Source: DASZIT01 sp036268775 (GTDB lineage Bacteria > Actinomycetota > Acidimicrobiia > Acidimicrobiales > RAAP-2). From it: a stretch of DNA of 64,000 nt. Shown here one piece after another: positions 36,602 through 45,564 of this stretch (the first letter of the stretch is position 1; each line of letters opens with the position of its first letter). Location: NCBI GenBank assembly GCA_036268775.1, contig DATATM010000025.1, positions 1 to 64,000 on the forward strand. Direction: 5' to 3'. The position numbers were made by a program, and so were the translations under genes. The notes under the pieces are model-generated. The model was not told the DNA's origin, ran no database searches, and worked only from the letters and a program-made list of their open reading frames with translations.

Positions 36602-37044
36602 CGGCCTCCCCCGACGGCGGCCCGGCTCCGGGCTCTGAAGCTCCCATCGAATCCTGGACCTTCCCCCCCGGACTCGGCGTCCCCCGACCTGCCGGCTCCT
36701 ACGCCCACGTCACCGCCCTCGGCTCGACCCTGTATGTCACCGGCCAGCTCCCGGTCGACCCGTCGACCGACCGGCTGATCGACGGGGACATCACCGCCCA
36801 GACCGACCAGGTGATGAGCAACCTCGCCCGGGTGTTGGAGCTCACCGGCTCCTCCCTCCCCCTGGTGGTCCAAGCCCGGTCGTTCCTCCGTTTCGCCGAT
36901 GACTTCCCCGCCTACGACGAGGCCTACCGGGCGTGGTTCCCGCTCCGGCTTCCCAGCCGCACCACCGTGGTGGTCTCCGGGTTCGCCATCCCCGACGCGT
37001 TGGTGGAGATCGATCTGGTGGCCCACCGGCTCTCCCCCCGGTGA
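36598..37044 (+). CDS. RidA family enamine/imine deaminase
   Basis: The 148-residue protein has the YjgF/YER057c/UK114 fold signature: VTGQLPVDPSTD, QTDQVMSNLARVLE and a C-terminal RTTVVVSGFAIPDALVEIDLVA. RidA hydrolyses reactive enamines and imines released by PLP enzymes. The pairing with the aminotransferase at the head of this operon is apt. The arginine of the deaminase site is plausibly the one in LPSRTTVV. The GTG start overlaps the formamidase stop. Confidence 0.85.
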   Translation: MTASPDGGPAPGSEAPIESWTFPPGLGVPRPAGSYAHVTALGSTLYVTGQLPVDPSTDRLIDGDITAQTDQVMSNLARVLELTGSSLPLVVQARSFLRFADDFPAYDEAYRAWFPLRLPSRTTVVVSGFAIPDALVEIDLVAHRLSPR

Positions 37045-37048
37045 GCCG

Positions 37049-38335
37049 GTGACGGTGGACCTGACCGTGACCGGAGGGTTGGTGCTCGACGGCGGCGGGG
37101 TCCGACCGGCGGACGTGGTGATCGACGGTGGGAGGATCGCTGCCGTCGTCCCGCCCGGGGAGGCGCCCCCCGCCCACCAGTCGATCGAGGCCGACGGCCT
37201 TCATGTCCTCCCCGGGCTAGTGGATGCCCATGTGCATTTTGACGATCCGGGGCGGTCGGATTGGGAAGGATGGGCCTCGGGCAGCCTGGCGGCGGCGGCC
37301 GGCGGGGTCACCACCGTGGTGGACATGCCGATCGATTCGGACCCCCCGGTGGTGGACGCCGACGCCTTCCGGGCGAAGGTCGCCGCCGCCTCGGCCGGAT
37401 CCCTTGTCGATTTCGGGCTGTGGGCCGGCCTGGTGCCGGCCAGCCTCGACCACCTCGATGCCATGGCCGAGCTCGGGGCGGTGGGCTACAAGGCGTTCGC
37501 CTGCGACAGCGGGTGGGAGTCGTTTCCCCCCGCCGATTCCGAGACGCTGGGGGCGGGATTGGCGTCGGCGGCGCCCCGGGATCTGGTGGTGGCCCTCCAC
37601 GCCGAAGACCCCGCCGTCCTGGCCGAAGACCCCTCCCGTCCGGCCCGGGCCGAGGTGGTCGCAGTGGAATGGGCCGCCCGGCTGGCGGCGGAGTCGGGAA
37701 GCCGGCTGCACATCGTCCATGTGTCGTCCGCCGCCGCCCTCGACGAGGCCGGCCGCTGGCCGGGGGTCACCACCGAGACCTGTCCCCACTACCTGGTGCT
37801 CGACGACGGCGACGTGGCGGCGCTCGGGACTGCCGCGCTGGTCACGCCCCCCATCCGGGACGCCGCCAACCGGGAGCTGCTGTGGCAGGCGGTCACCGAC
37901 GGACGGGTGGCCTGCATCGCCTCCGACCATTCGCCCTGTCCCCCCGGCCTGAAGGAAGGGGACCAACCCTTCGCCGGGATCGCCGGGGTGGAGACCGGCC
38001 TGTCGCTGCTCCTGGCCACCGGGCGGCTTCCCCTCCCCCGGCTGGTCGGGCTGATGACCGCCGCCGCCAGGCTGCTCCGGCTGCACCGAAAGGGATCGAT
38101 TGCCACCGGCTACGACGCGGACATCGTCCTGTTCGATCCGGACGCCGAGTGGCACCTGGAGCCGAGTTCCCTCCACAACCGGCACCGCCTCACCCCGTTC
38201 GCCGGTCGCCCGATGGCCGGACGGGTCCACCGGACGCTGGTCCGCGGCCATACCGTCTTCGCCGACGGGGCACCGGCATCCGGCCCGTGGGGGTCCCAGG
38301 TGCGGCCATCCGACGGCGCCACCTTCACCTCCTAA
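37049..38335 (+). CDS. allB: Allantoinase (cyclic amidohydrolase family)
   Basis: From GTG 37049 the protein has 428 residues of the dihydroorotase/allantoinase/hydantoinase family. Metal ligands are visible: HVH (His61, His63), the carboxylated lysine in GYKAF (Lys148), histidines in HAEDP and HIVHVSS, and the catalytic Asp in ASDHSPC, a motif typical of allantoinases. It opens allantoin to allantoate; a related hydantoin cannot be excluded. It is the last gene of the aminotransferase operon, 4 bp after RidA. No uricase or allantoate hydrolase lies in the window under a clear name. Confidence 0.78.
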   Translation: MTVDLTVTGGLVLDGGGVRPADVVIDGGRIAAVVPPGEAPPAHQSIEADGLHVLPGLVDAHVHFDDPGRSDWEGWASGSLAAAAGGVTTVVDMPIDSDPPVVDADAFRAKVAAASAGSLVDFGLWAGLVPASLDHLDAMAELGAVGYKAFACDSGWESFPPADSETLGAGLASAAPRDLVVALHAEDPAVLAEDPSRPARAEVVAVEWAARLAAESGSRLHIVHVSSAAALDEAGRWPGVTTETCPHYLVLDDGDVAALGTAALVTPPIRDAANRELLWQAVTDGRVACIASDHSPCPPGLKEGDQPFAGIAGVETGLSLLLATGRLPLPRLVGLMTAAARLLRLHRKGSIATGYDADIVLFDPDAEWHLEPSSLHNRHRLTPFAGRPMAGRVHRTLVRGHTVFADGAPASGPWGSQVRPSDGATFTS

Positions 38336-38367
38336 TTAGGCAGACGCCTCTCAATCGGTCGGCCTCA

Positions 38368-38649
38368 TCAGTAGGCCGACGGCGGTGGGGCGTCCTCGGG
38401 CTGGTAGGCGATGTCGAGGTAGGTCTCGTCGACGCCCCCGACCTCCTCCAACCGGATCCGGCAGCCGTCGATCACTTCGATCCGCTGGATGGCATCGACG
38501 TGGGCGGTGCCGTGTCCGGCCCACTTCGCCCGGGCCTGCCGTTTCACCTCCCGTTCGTCGTCGCCTACCGCCAACACCACTTCATGGTCCTCGCCCATCC
38601 GTCCCTCGGCCAAGTAGCCGCCCAGATAGACCGCGTAAAGGTTCTTCAC
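38368..38649 (-). CDS. DUF1543-like protein
   Basis: The 93-residue protein (GTG start, overlapping the upstream stop by 4 bp) begins MKNLYAVYLGGYLAEGRMGEDHEVVLAVG and contains AHVDAIQRIEVIDG, a pattern I associate with DUF1543. It is the last gene of the 12-gene operon. Function unknown. Confidence 0.6.
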   Translation of the reverse strand: MKNLYAVYLGGYLAEGRMGEDHEVVLAVGDDEREVKRQARAKWAGHGTAHVDAIQRIEVIDGCRIRLEEVGGVDETYLDIAYQPEDAPPPSAY

Positions 38650-39293
38650 CCGGTCACCCTTCTCGGATCGCCGGTCATTGTCCGCCAGCCGTCCGGCAAC
38701 GGCTCGCTTGGATCTTCCGCCAGTTGCAGTAATGCCTCCGGCCCGGGGTCGGCGGGCAACTCGATCCCGACCGTGGCGGTGACCGACCAGCGGCCGGGCC
38801 GACGCTCCAGCACCGCGCCGACCGGAGCCGGATCGGCCCAGACCGCCAGTGCCCGGTCCCCCACCTGGACGATGCGGGCATCCACGGTGCCGGTCCCCCG
38901 GACGTCACGCTGGATGACCGCCGCCCGCCGGGGCCCTTCCTCCCGTCGCCACTGCTCCAGGTAGTCGTCGCCGCGTTCGAGGAGCACCCCGTCGTGGAAT
39001 TCGACCACGGCGGTGTCGGCGTGGCCGGCCGGCCGGGGGGCGGTGTCGAGGTCGTGTCGCCAAGTCAGCCGCGGGGCTTGGTAGTCGATGGTCCCACTGA
39101 AGGCCTGGGCCACGTCCCAGCGGCTCGCCTCCGGATCCTCCTCAGTGTGCGGCACCCGGAGGTCGGCGAAGAACCGCCCGACCTGCAACCAGAGGACGTC
39201 ACTCCGCTCCACCAACGGACCGCCGCCGAGGGCCAGGCCCTCGCGTCGCCAGGCTCCTTCCAGCCAGGAAGGCGGGGATGCCGCCTCAGTCAT
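38646..39293 (-). CDS. Conserved protein of unknown function, beta-rich
   Basis: I do not recognise this 215-residue protein with confidence. It opens PPSWLEGAWRREGLALGGGP and continues with LQVGRFFADLRVP, alternating short strands and tryptophans, consistent with a lipocalin-like beta barrel similar to the Hri1 group. No signal peptide or membrane segment. Its ATG overlaps the Rieske oxygenase stop by 8 bp, and DUF1543 follows with a 4-bp overlap, so it is firmly in the operon. It might bind the substrate or product of the pathway. Confidence 0.55.
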   Translation of the reverse strand: MTEAASPPSWLEGAWRREGLALGGGPLVERSDVLWLQVGRFFADLRVPHTEEDPEASRWDVAQAFSGTIDYQAPRLTWRHDLDTAPRPAGHADTAVVEFHDGVLLERGDDYLEQWRREEGPRRAAVIQRDVRGTGTVDARIVQVGDRALAVWADPAPVGAVLERRPGRWSVTATVGIELPADPGPEALLQLAEDPSEPLPDGWRTMTGDPRRVTG

Positions 39294-40374
39294 AGCAAGC
39301 CTGGGCCAGAGCCTGGTGAAATCCCCGGATGGGCAGCTCGTGGGTACTGGCGAGAGGGCCGAGTTCGAACCGGCTGGACGAGACGCCGCGCTGAAGTCGT
39401 TCGCAGATGGTCACGTCCTCGGCCATGAACGAACGGATACTGGCCACCAACTCATCGGCGTCGCTTTCCGGTGACGACCGGACCCGCAGGGTGAGCCGGG
39501 TCCGATCCGGCGCCAGCGGCACCGCGTCGTAGGTGGCGAAGTAGCTCCCGGTCGTCACCAGCATCAGGTTCGGGAACAGCAGGTAGGCCCCGATGCCGTC
39601 CCGCTCCGCCGGGTCCAGCCACGGGAGCGAGTCCGGGGTGGCGCCGTCGGGTTCCTTCAAGGGCTCGAGGCTCCACCAGTTGTCGCCCAGCAACTCCCAG
39701 CCGAACTGGGCATGGTCGTACATGGACAACGAACGGCTGTGGACGAACCAGAGGTGGTAGACGTCGATGTGATTCTCCACCAGGAGCTTCCAGTTGCAGG
39801 CCACCGTGTACTCCACGGTGGCCACCTCCACCAGCGGCCCGGAAAGGAAGGGCTCCAGCCGGGTGCCGAGTTCGCCGAATGACGAAGCCAGTGACGGGGC
39901 GTCGGCATCGGGATTGGCGAAGACCATGCCCTTCCATACCTCCACCGCCGCCGGGAGCAGGCCCCACTCGGAGGCGTCCATGTCCGGGAACTGGGTCTCG
40001 GCCTGAGGCACCCGGACCAGGCCCCCACCCAATTCGTAGCTCCACTGGTGGTAGGGACAGGTGAGGAACCGGCCGCATTGGCCGGCGCCTTCGAGAAGGG
40101 GCACCCCCCGATGCCGGCAGAGATTGTGGAAGGCCCGCAGGACTCCGTCCCGGCCACGGACGATCAGCAGCGGGCTGACGCCGACGGTGGCGGTGAGAAA
40201 CGCCCCCGGCTCGGCCGCCGCTTCGACGGTGCCGACCAGTGCCCACGACCGGTCCAGCAGCCGGCGGCGCTCGACCTCCAAGAGAGCCGGCGAGGTGTAC
40301 CAGTCGCGGGGCTCTGCCCCCGGATGGGGGGAGATGGCCGGCGTGGCCTCGATCCGAAGGTCGGCCCCGGTCAC
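39286..40374 (-). CDS. Rieske non-heme iron oxygenase, alpha subunit
   Basis: From GTG 40374 (overlapping the ureohydrolase stop) there are 362 residues. The Rieske cluster is C86-R-H88 and C106-P-Y-H109. The mononuclear iron motif is NHIDVYHLWFVH, with the usual D-x2-H-x4-H spacing. The layout resembles betaine/carnitine/stachydrine-type monooxygenases that N-demethylate or cleave C-N bonds. No ferredoxin or reductase partner is in the window. In this operon it may oxidise an alkylated amine or guanidino compound before hydrolysis. Confidence 0.85.
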   Translation of the reverse strand: MTGADLRIEATPAISPHPGAEPRDWYTSPALLEVERRRLLDRSWALVGTVEAAAEPGAFLTATVGVSPLLIVRGRDGVLRAFHNLCRHRGVPLLEGAGQCGRFLTCPYHQWSYELGGGLVRVPQAETQFPDMDASEWGLLPAAVEVWKGMVFANPDADAPSLASSFGELGTRLEPFLSGPLVEVATVEYTVACNWKLLVENHIDVYHLWFVHSRSLSMYDHAQFGWELLGDNWWSLEPLKEPDGATPDSLPWLDPAERDGIGAYLLFPNLMLVTTGSYFATYDAVPLAPDRTRLTLRVRSSPESDADELVASIRSFMAEDVTICERLQRGVSSSRFELGPLASTHELPIRGFHQALAQACYD

Positions 40375-41501
40375 CGGCCCACCGTCGAGCCGACCGGCGC
40401 CTCGCCGTCGGGCACCAGGGGTGGCGGCCCTTCGGCCGCCCGCTCGTCGAGGTAGTCGGCCGAGGTGAGCCCGAGCCCCCGCATGGCGGTGCCGGTCAGC
40501 GCCTCCAGCACACACCGGTGGGCGAAGAGGGCGGTGATGTTGTTGCCCGAGTCGTACGGCGGGCTGACCTCCACGATGTCCATGGCGACGATGCCGATCT
40601 CGGCGGCGATCCGGCGGACGGCTCGCAGCACCTCGATGCTGGTCAGTCCCCCCGGCTCCGGCGACCCGGTGCCGGGGGCGTGGGCGGGGTCCACCGCGTC
40701 AACGTCGACGGACAGATAGAGGTACCTGGCCGACCCGGAGAGTGCCTCGTTGATGGCCCGCTCCAGCACCACATCGAAGCCGTGGCGCTGCACCTCGGCC
40801 ATGAAATGGGAGCGCATCTGCTGCTCCTCCATCCACGCCACCACCTCGGGCCCGGGCCAGTAGCCCCGCAGCCCGACCTGGACGAAATTCCGGCCCAGCA
40901 CCGCGCCGCTCTCGATGAGCCGGCGCATCGGGGTCCCGTGCCCGGCCAACACCCCCTGACAGTCGGGGGCGGTATCGGCATGGGCGTCGAAATGGACGAT
41001 CCCGATCGAGCCGTGCCCGTAGGCGTCGGCCACCGCGGTGGCGACCGGCCAAGTGATCCCGTGGTCTCCCCCCAGGATGATGGGGAGCGCCCCGCCTTCC
41101 AGGATCTCCCCGACGAACGAACGGGCGTTGTCATAGGTGCGGTCGGTGGAACCGATGATCACCTCGGCGTCGCCGTAGTCGCAGACGGTGAGGTGCTCGA
41201 ACGGGTCGACCCGCACGTGGAGATGGGGCCGGCTCCAGGGTGGGGCCGGCAGGTGGTCGCAGGACCGGATGGCCCGGGGCCCGAGGTGGGTGCCGGAACG
41301 AGTCAGCGCGGTCCCGTCCCAGGGCACCCCCCCGATGGCCACGTCCACCCCTCCGGCCCGCAGGTCCTCGGGCGTCAGGCACAACGGGAGCTTGAGGAAC
41401 GTCTGGATCCCGCTCCAGGCCATCTCCATCTCGTACCGGTGGACCGGCATCGGGCCCGGGGGTCGGTCGGGGACGGCGCCGAGCGGGGGGTGGCCGGTCA
41501 C
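40371..41501 (-). CDS. Ureohydrolase (agmatinase/guanidinobutyrase-like, arginase family)
   Basis: The 376-residue protein has the complete binuclear metal signature of the arginase family: GGDHG, HFDAHADT and SVDVDAVDPAHAPGTG. Members cleave urea from agmatine, guanidinobutyrate, guanidinopropionate, arginine or guanidine. The N-terminus is moderately extended. The GTG at 41501 overlaps the permease stop and the stop overlaps the Rieske gene, so it is embedded in the operon. Which guanidino compound it uses is not readable from sequence. Confidence 0.85.
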   Translation of the reverse strand: MTGHPPLGAVPDRPPGPMPVHRYEMEMAWSGIQTFLKLPLCLTPEDLRAGGVDVAIGGVPWDGTALTRSGTHLGPRAIRSCDHLPAPPWSRPHLHVRVDPFEHLTVCDYGDAEVIIGSTDRTYDNARSFVGEILEGGALPIILGGDHGITWPVATAVADAYGHGSIGIVHFDAHADTAPDCQGVLAGHGTPMRRLIESGAVLGRNFVQVGLRGYWPGPEVVAWMEEQQMRSHFMAEVQRHGFDVVLERAINEALSGSARYLYLSVDVDAVDPAHAPGTGSPEPGGLTSIEVLRAVRRIAAEIGIVAMDIVEVSPPYDSGNNITALFAHRCVLEALTGTAMRGLGLTSADYLDERAAEGPPPLVPDGEAPVGSTVGR

Positions 41502-42496
41502 GTGAGGGTGATGCGGGGGTCAGCCACGGCCTGGAGGATGTCGACGATGGTGTTGATGATCACGTAGCCCATCCCGAGGATCAGGGTCACCCCGGCGATG
41601 GCCGGGAAGTCGGCGGCCGGGATGCTCTGGTCGGTGTACAGCCCCAGCCCGGGCCAGGCGAAGATGGTCTCGATCACCACCACCCCGGCGAACATCAGAC
41701 CCATCTGCAGGCCGGTCATCGACAGGGCGGCGCCGGCGGAGTTCCGGAGGGTATGCCGGAACAGGACCACCCGGTCGGTGAGGCCCTTCGCCTTGGCCGT
41801 CCGAACGAAATCCGAACGCAGGTTGGTGGTCAGGCTGGTGCGCAGGACGCGTCCGATCGAGACCGCCGGGCCGAGGGCCACACAGATGCCGGGGAGTATC
41901 AGGTGGCGGAAGCCGTCCCAGGCCATCGCCCACTGACCGTGGAGGATGGTGTCGACGACCACCATCCCGGTGGGCCCGGTGGGCGCGTTGGTATAGCTGG
42001 TGTCCCCGGTGGCCGGTAACAGGTGCAGCTTGTTGTAGAAGAGCAGGATGCCGAGGAGGGCGAGGAGGAAGGCCGGGGCCGACGCTCCTGACACCATGAT
42101 GATCCGGAAGATCCCGGCCCCCCGCCATCGGCCGGCCGAGGCGAGTCCGAGCAAGGCTCCGAGGATCACCGCCAGGATCAGGCTGAACACCGTGAGCTCG
42201 ACGGTGGCGGGCAGGTAGGCCCGGAGGTCGGTGGCCACCGGCCGCCGGGTCCGGAGCGACACCTGCAGGTTTCCGGTGAAGAGGTCGTGCACGTAGCGCA
42301 CGTACTGGTCGGCCAGCGGGCGGTTGTAGCCGAGGATGGCGCTCTCGTGGGCGATGGCCGACTTCGAGGCGTTCGCCCCCAGGTAGGCGTGCACCGGATC
42401 GGTGTGGCTCAGCTTTTGGAGCATGAACACCACCGCGGTGAGGATCAACAGGATGAAGACCATGGCCACCAGGCGCTTGGCTATGAGTTTGATCAC
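41498..42496 (-). CDS. ABC transporter permease, DppB type
   Basis: The 332-residue membrane protein follows the DppB/OppB pattern: an N-terminal TM, a large loop with YLGANASKSAIAHESAILGYNRPLADQYVRY, then five TM segments with an EAA-like loop. It imports a small peptide-like or amine substrate with the fused ATPase, DppC-type permease and binding protein encoded just upstream. GTG start at 42496. The 70-bp gap before it holds no evident gene. Confidence 0.85.
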   Translation of the reverse strand: MIKLIAKRLVAMVFILLILTAVVFMLQKLSHTDPVHAYLGANASKSAIAHESAILGYNRPLADQYVRYVHDLFTGNLQVSLRTRRPVATDLRAYLPATVELTVFSLILAVILGALLGLASAGRWRGAGIFRIIMVSGASAPAFLLALLGILLFYNKLHLLPATGDTSYTNAPTGPTGMVVVDTILHGQWAMAWDGFRHLILPGICVALGPAVSIGRVLRTSLTTNLRSDFVRTAKAKGLTDRVVLFRHTLRNSAGAALSMTGLQMGLMFAGVVVIETIFAWPGLGLYTDQSIPAADFPAIAGVTLILGMGYVIINTIVDILQAVADPRITLT

Positions 42497-42566
42497 CGGC
42501 GTCTCCCCGCGGTTGGTTGGCGGACGAGGCAGCCGACCGCCCCGATCTCGGTTCCCGCCGGTGGCC

Positions 42567-43445
42567 TCATCGGTCCCCCAGGAGGTCGCGGATCCCGTCC
42601 CCGGCCAGGTTGGCCAGGAACGCCACCACGAACACCGCCAGGGCCGGGATGACCGCCACCCACCATTCCTGCAAGAGGTACTGGAGCCCGCGGGCGGCCA
42701 TCGATCCCAGCTCCGGGGCCGGGGCCGGGGCCCCGAGCCCCAGGAACGACAACGCCGCCAGGGTCACCACCAGGTTCCCGACATCCAGACTGGCGGTCAC
42801 CAGGACTGCGGGTATCGCCCCGGGGAGGAGGTGGCGCCGGGCCAGTCGGAACCGGCCGATCCCGGCCAGCCGGGCCGCCTCCAGGTGGGGGCGGGTGGCA
42901 AGCGCCCGGACCTCGCCGCGCACGATGCGGGCGTAGAAGGGCCACCAGACGATGGCCACCGCAATGAGGGTGTGCAGATAGCTGGGCCCGAGGGCGGCGA
43001 CCACCGCGATGGCCAGCACCGGGCCGGGGAGGGCGAGGAACAGGTCGGTGATCCGCATGAGCACGGTGTCGACCCATCCCCCGGCGGCCCCGGCGATCAG
43101 GCCGATGGTGCCCCCGATGACCACCCCGGAGGCAATGACGGCGGCGGCGGCCAGCAGGCTGGCCCGGAGGCCGTAGAGCACCCGGGTGAAGATGTCCTGG
43201 CCGACCTCGTCGGTGCCGAAGAGGAAGCCCCCGTGGAACGGGGAGAGGAACGGAATCCCGGCCGGCTGGATCGGACTCCGGGTGGCCAACAGCGGGCCGA
43301 CCAGTGCCACCAGGATGAGCAACAAGAAGGCGCCGATGGCCACCCGGTCGCCGATCGACGCCCGTCGGGACACGGTGTGCATCTCCCGGAGCCGGGCCAG
43401 CCCCCGCCCGAGCGGTTGGAGGGCGTAGGGCTCAGCGATCGCCAT
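42567..43445 (-). CDS. ABC transporter permease, DppC type
   Basis: From ATG 43445 the protein has 292 residues with the DppC/OppC pattern: a cytosolic N-terminus, TM1 (IGAFLLLILVALVGPLLA), a periplasmic loop with FGTDEVGQDIFTRVLYG, and the EAA loop EAARLAGIGRFRLARRHLLP. It overlaps the end of the ATPase gene by 14 bp. Longer readings upstream are within the ATPase gene. Confidence 0.88.
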   Translation of the reverse strand: MAIAEPYALQPLGRGLARLREMHTVSRRASIGDRVAIGAFLLLILVALVGPLLATRSPIQPAGIPFLSPFHGGFLFGTDEVGQDIFTRVLYGLRASLLAAAAVIASGVVIGGTIGLIAGAAGGWVDTVLMRITDLFLALPGPVLAIAVVAALGPSYLHTLIAVAIVWWPFYARIVRGEVRALATRPHLEAARLAGIGRFRLARRHLLPGAIPAVLVTASLDVGNLVVTLAALSFLGLGAPAPAPELGSMAARGLQYLLQEWWVAVIPALAVFVVAFLANLAGDGIRDLLGDR

Positions 43446-45564
43446 CGAGCGCCTCCTCTGCTGGGTCGTCGGTCGGGAGGGGATCCCGGGGAGGGGCGGG
43501 CTCGGGCGGAGGGGCCGCCACCGAACACGCCACCGAGCGGGTCTGCTCCGACCCGAGGTGGACGAGTACCTGCTCCCGGGTCGGGCAGGAGGCGATGGCG
43601 TCGGGACACCGGGTGTGGAAGGCACAGCCCGATGGAGGATCCAGCGGGTTGGCCGGCTCGCCCTGGATGCGGACCTTGACCCGGCCGAGCTCGGGGACGG
43701 TGGCCAGCAGCGCCCGGGTGTAAGGATGGGCGGGTTGGGTGCAGAGCTCCTCGGACGGCCCGACCTCGACGATCCTCCCCAGGTACATGACCGCGATCCG
43801 GTCGGCCACCATCCGGGCGGCGGCGAGGTCGTGGGTGACGAAGAGGACGGACATCCCGAGCTCCCGGCGCAGCCGTCCGATGAGGTTGAGAACGGTGGCG
43901 GCCAGCGAGACATCCAGGGCGCTGGTCGGTTCGTCGCACAACAACACGTCGGGGGGAACCACCGTGGCCCGGGCCAGCGCCACCCGTTGGCGTTGGCCCC
44001 CGGAGAGCTGCAGCGCCTTGGCCTCGGCCACCTCCGGCAACAGCCCGACCAGTCCGAGGGCGTCCCGGACCCGCTCGGCACGCTGACGGCGGGCCATGCC
44101 TTCCTCCAACAGGCGCTCGCCCACCTGCTCACCGACGGTCATCCAGGGGGTGAGGGAGGCTCCGGCATCCTGGAACACCATCTGGGGTCGGGTTCCCTTC
44201 CCGAACTCGATGCTGCCCTCGTCCACCGGCAGCAACCCGGCGATGGTGCGGAGCAGGGTCGACTTCCCGCAGCCGCTCTCACCCACCAGGGCCACCGCCT
44301 CGCCCTTGACGATGTCGAGGTCGACCCCGCGGAGGGCCTGGAGTCGTTGCCGCCGAAGCCCGGACCGCACCGGGAAGGCCTTGTGGACGCCATGGACGAG
44401 GACGGCCGGCGCCGGGCCGCCGAATCCCTTCTTCTCCGGGTCGACCCACGGATCCGCCTTCCCCATCGGGTCGCCGGTGGCGAGGGACACCTGATGGAAG
44501 CAGGCGACATCCCGTCCGTCGGTGGTCGGCTCCAACTCGGGAAGCACCTGGTCGCACTGGTCGGTGCGCGATGGGCACCGGGGGGCGAAGGCGCAGCCGG
44601 TCGGGAGGTCCCGCGGGTCGGGGGGCTCGCCGGGCAGGGTCGAGACCGGTCGGGACCGGTCGGTGTCGAGCAGCAGCCGCGACCGCAGCAGCCCCTCGGT
44701 GTAGGGGTGGCGGGGGTCGGTGAACAACTCCGCCGACGCCCCCACCTCCGCCAGCCGGCCGGCGTAGAGCACCGCGATCCGATCGCTCACCTGGGCGGCG
44801 ACCCCGAGGTCGTGGGTAACCAGGATGAAGGTGGTCCCGAGCTCGTCGCGGAGGTCGCCGAGGAGCTCGAGGATCTGCGCCTGGACGGTCACGTCGAGGG
44901 CGGTGGTGGGCTCGTCGGCGATGACCAGGGAGGGAGACCCGGCAATGGCCATGGCGATCATCACCCGCTGGCGCAGCCCGCCGGACAGCTCATGGGGATA
45001 GGCCTGGGCCCGGCGCCCGGGGTCGGGGATGCCCACCGAGTCCAGCAGGTCCACCACGCTCTGGTCCCCGTTGGTCGCTTCCGCCACCTGCCGTCCGACC
45101 CGCATGGTGGGGTTCAGCGAGGTCATCGGGTCCTGGAACACCGCCCCCAGGTGCTGTCGGCGGACCCGTCGACGATCTTCGGGGGACGCCGACGCCATGT
45201 CGGTGCCGCACACCCGGGCGATGCCGGACACCTCCGGTGCCGGGTTGTCGGGGAGGAGGCCCAGCAGGGCCAGGGCCAACACGCTCTTTCCCGAGCCCGA
45301 CTCGCCGACCAGGCCGAGGATCTCCCCCTTGGCCAACTGCAGGCTGACCCCCCGGACGGCATGGATGCTCTTCCCGCCCCGGGTGAACGTCACCTGGAGG
45401 TTCTCCACCTCCACCAACGGGCCGTCGGAGGTGGCCTCCGACGGCCGACGGTCGGCACCCGCCACCCCGGGATCCCCGTCGATGGGGATCGACGCATCCT
45501 CGCCGGGCGGCGCCACACCGTTGCCCGGAGGCGGCTTCCGCACCCGGCGGAGGGTGGTGATCAC
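43432..45564 (-). CDS. Fused dual ATP-binding subunit (DppD-DppF type)
   Basis: The 710-residue protein contains two complete ABC ATPases in one chain. The first has GESGSGKS and LSGGLRQR; the second has GESGCGKS and LSGGQRQR. Each is followed by an oligopeptide-transporter C-terminal extension with a CxxR/CxF cysteine pattern (FAPRCPSR, FHTRCPDA) that may bind an Fe-S cluster. In most bacteria these are separate DppD and DppF proteins. The GTG start overlaps the binding-protein stop. Confidence 0.92.
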   Translation of the reverse strand: MITTLRRVRKPPPGNGVAPPGEDASIPIDGDPGVAGADRRPSEATSDGPLVEVENLQVTFTRGGKSIHAVRGVSLQLAKGEILGLVGESGSGKSVLALALLGLLPDNPAPEVSGIARVCGTDMASASPEDRRRVRRQHLGAVFQDPMTSLNPTMRVGRQVAEATNGDQSVVDLLDSVGIPDPGRRAQAYPHELSGGLRQRVMIAMAIAGSPSLVIADEPTTALDVTVQAQILELLGDLRDELGTTFILVTHDLGVAAQVSDRIAVLYAGRLAEVGASAELFTDPRHPYTEGLLRSRLLLDTDRSRPVSTLPGEPPDPRDLPTGCAFAPRCPSRTDQCDQVLPELEPTTDGRDVACFHQVSLATGDPMGKADPWVDPEKKGFGGPAPAVLVHGVHKAFPVRSGLRRQRLQALRGVDLDIVKGEAVALVGESGCGKSTLLRTIAGLLPVDEGSIEFGKGTRPQMVFQDAGASLTPWMTVGEQVGERLLEEGMARRQRAERVRDALGLVGLLPEVAEAKALQLSGGQRQRVALARATVVPPDVLLCDEPTSALDVSLAATVLNLIGRLRRELGMSVLFVTHDLAAARMVADRIAVMYLGRIVEVGPSEELCTQPAHPYTRALLATVPELGRVKVRIQGEPANPLDPPSGCAFHTRCPDAIASCPTREQVLVHLGSEQTRSVACSVAAPPPEPAPPRDPLPTDDPAEEALDGDR

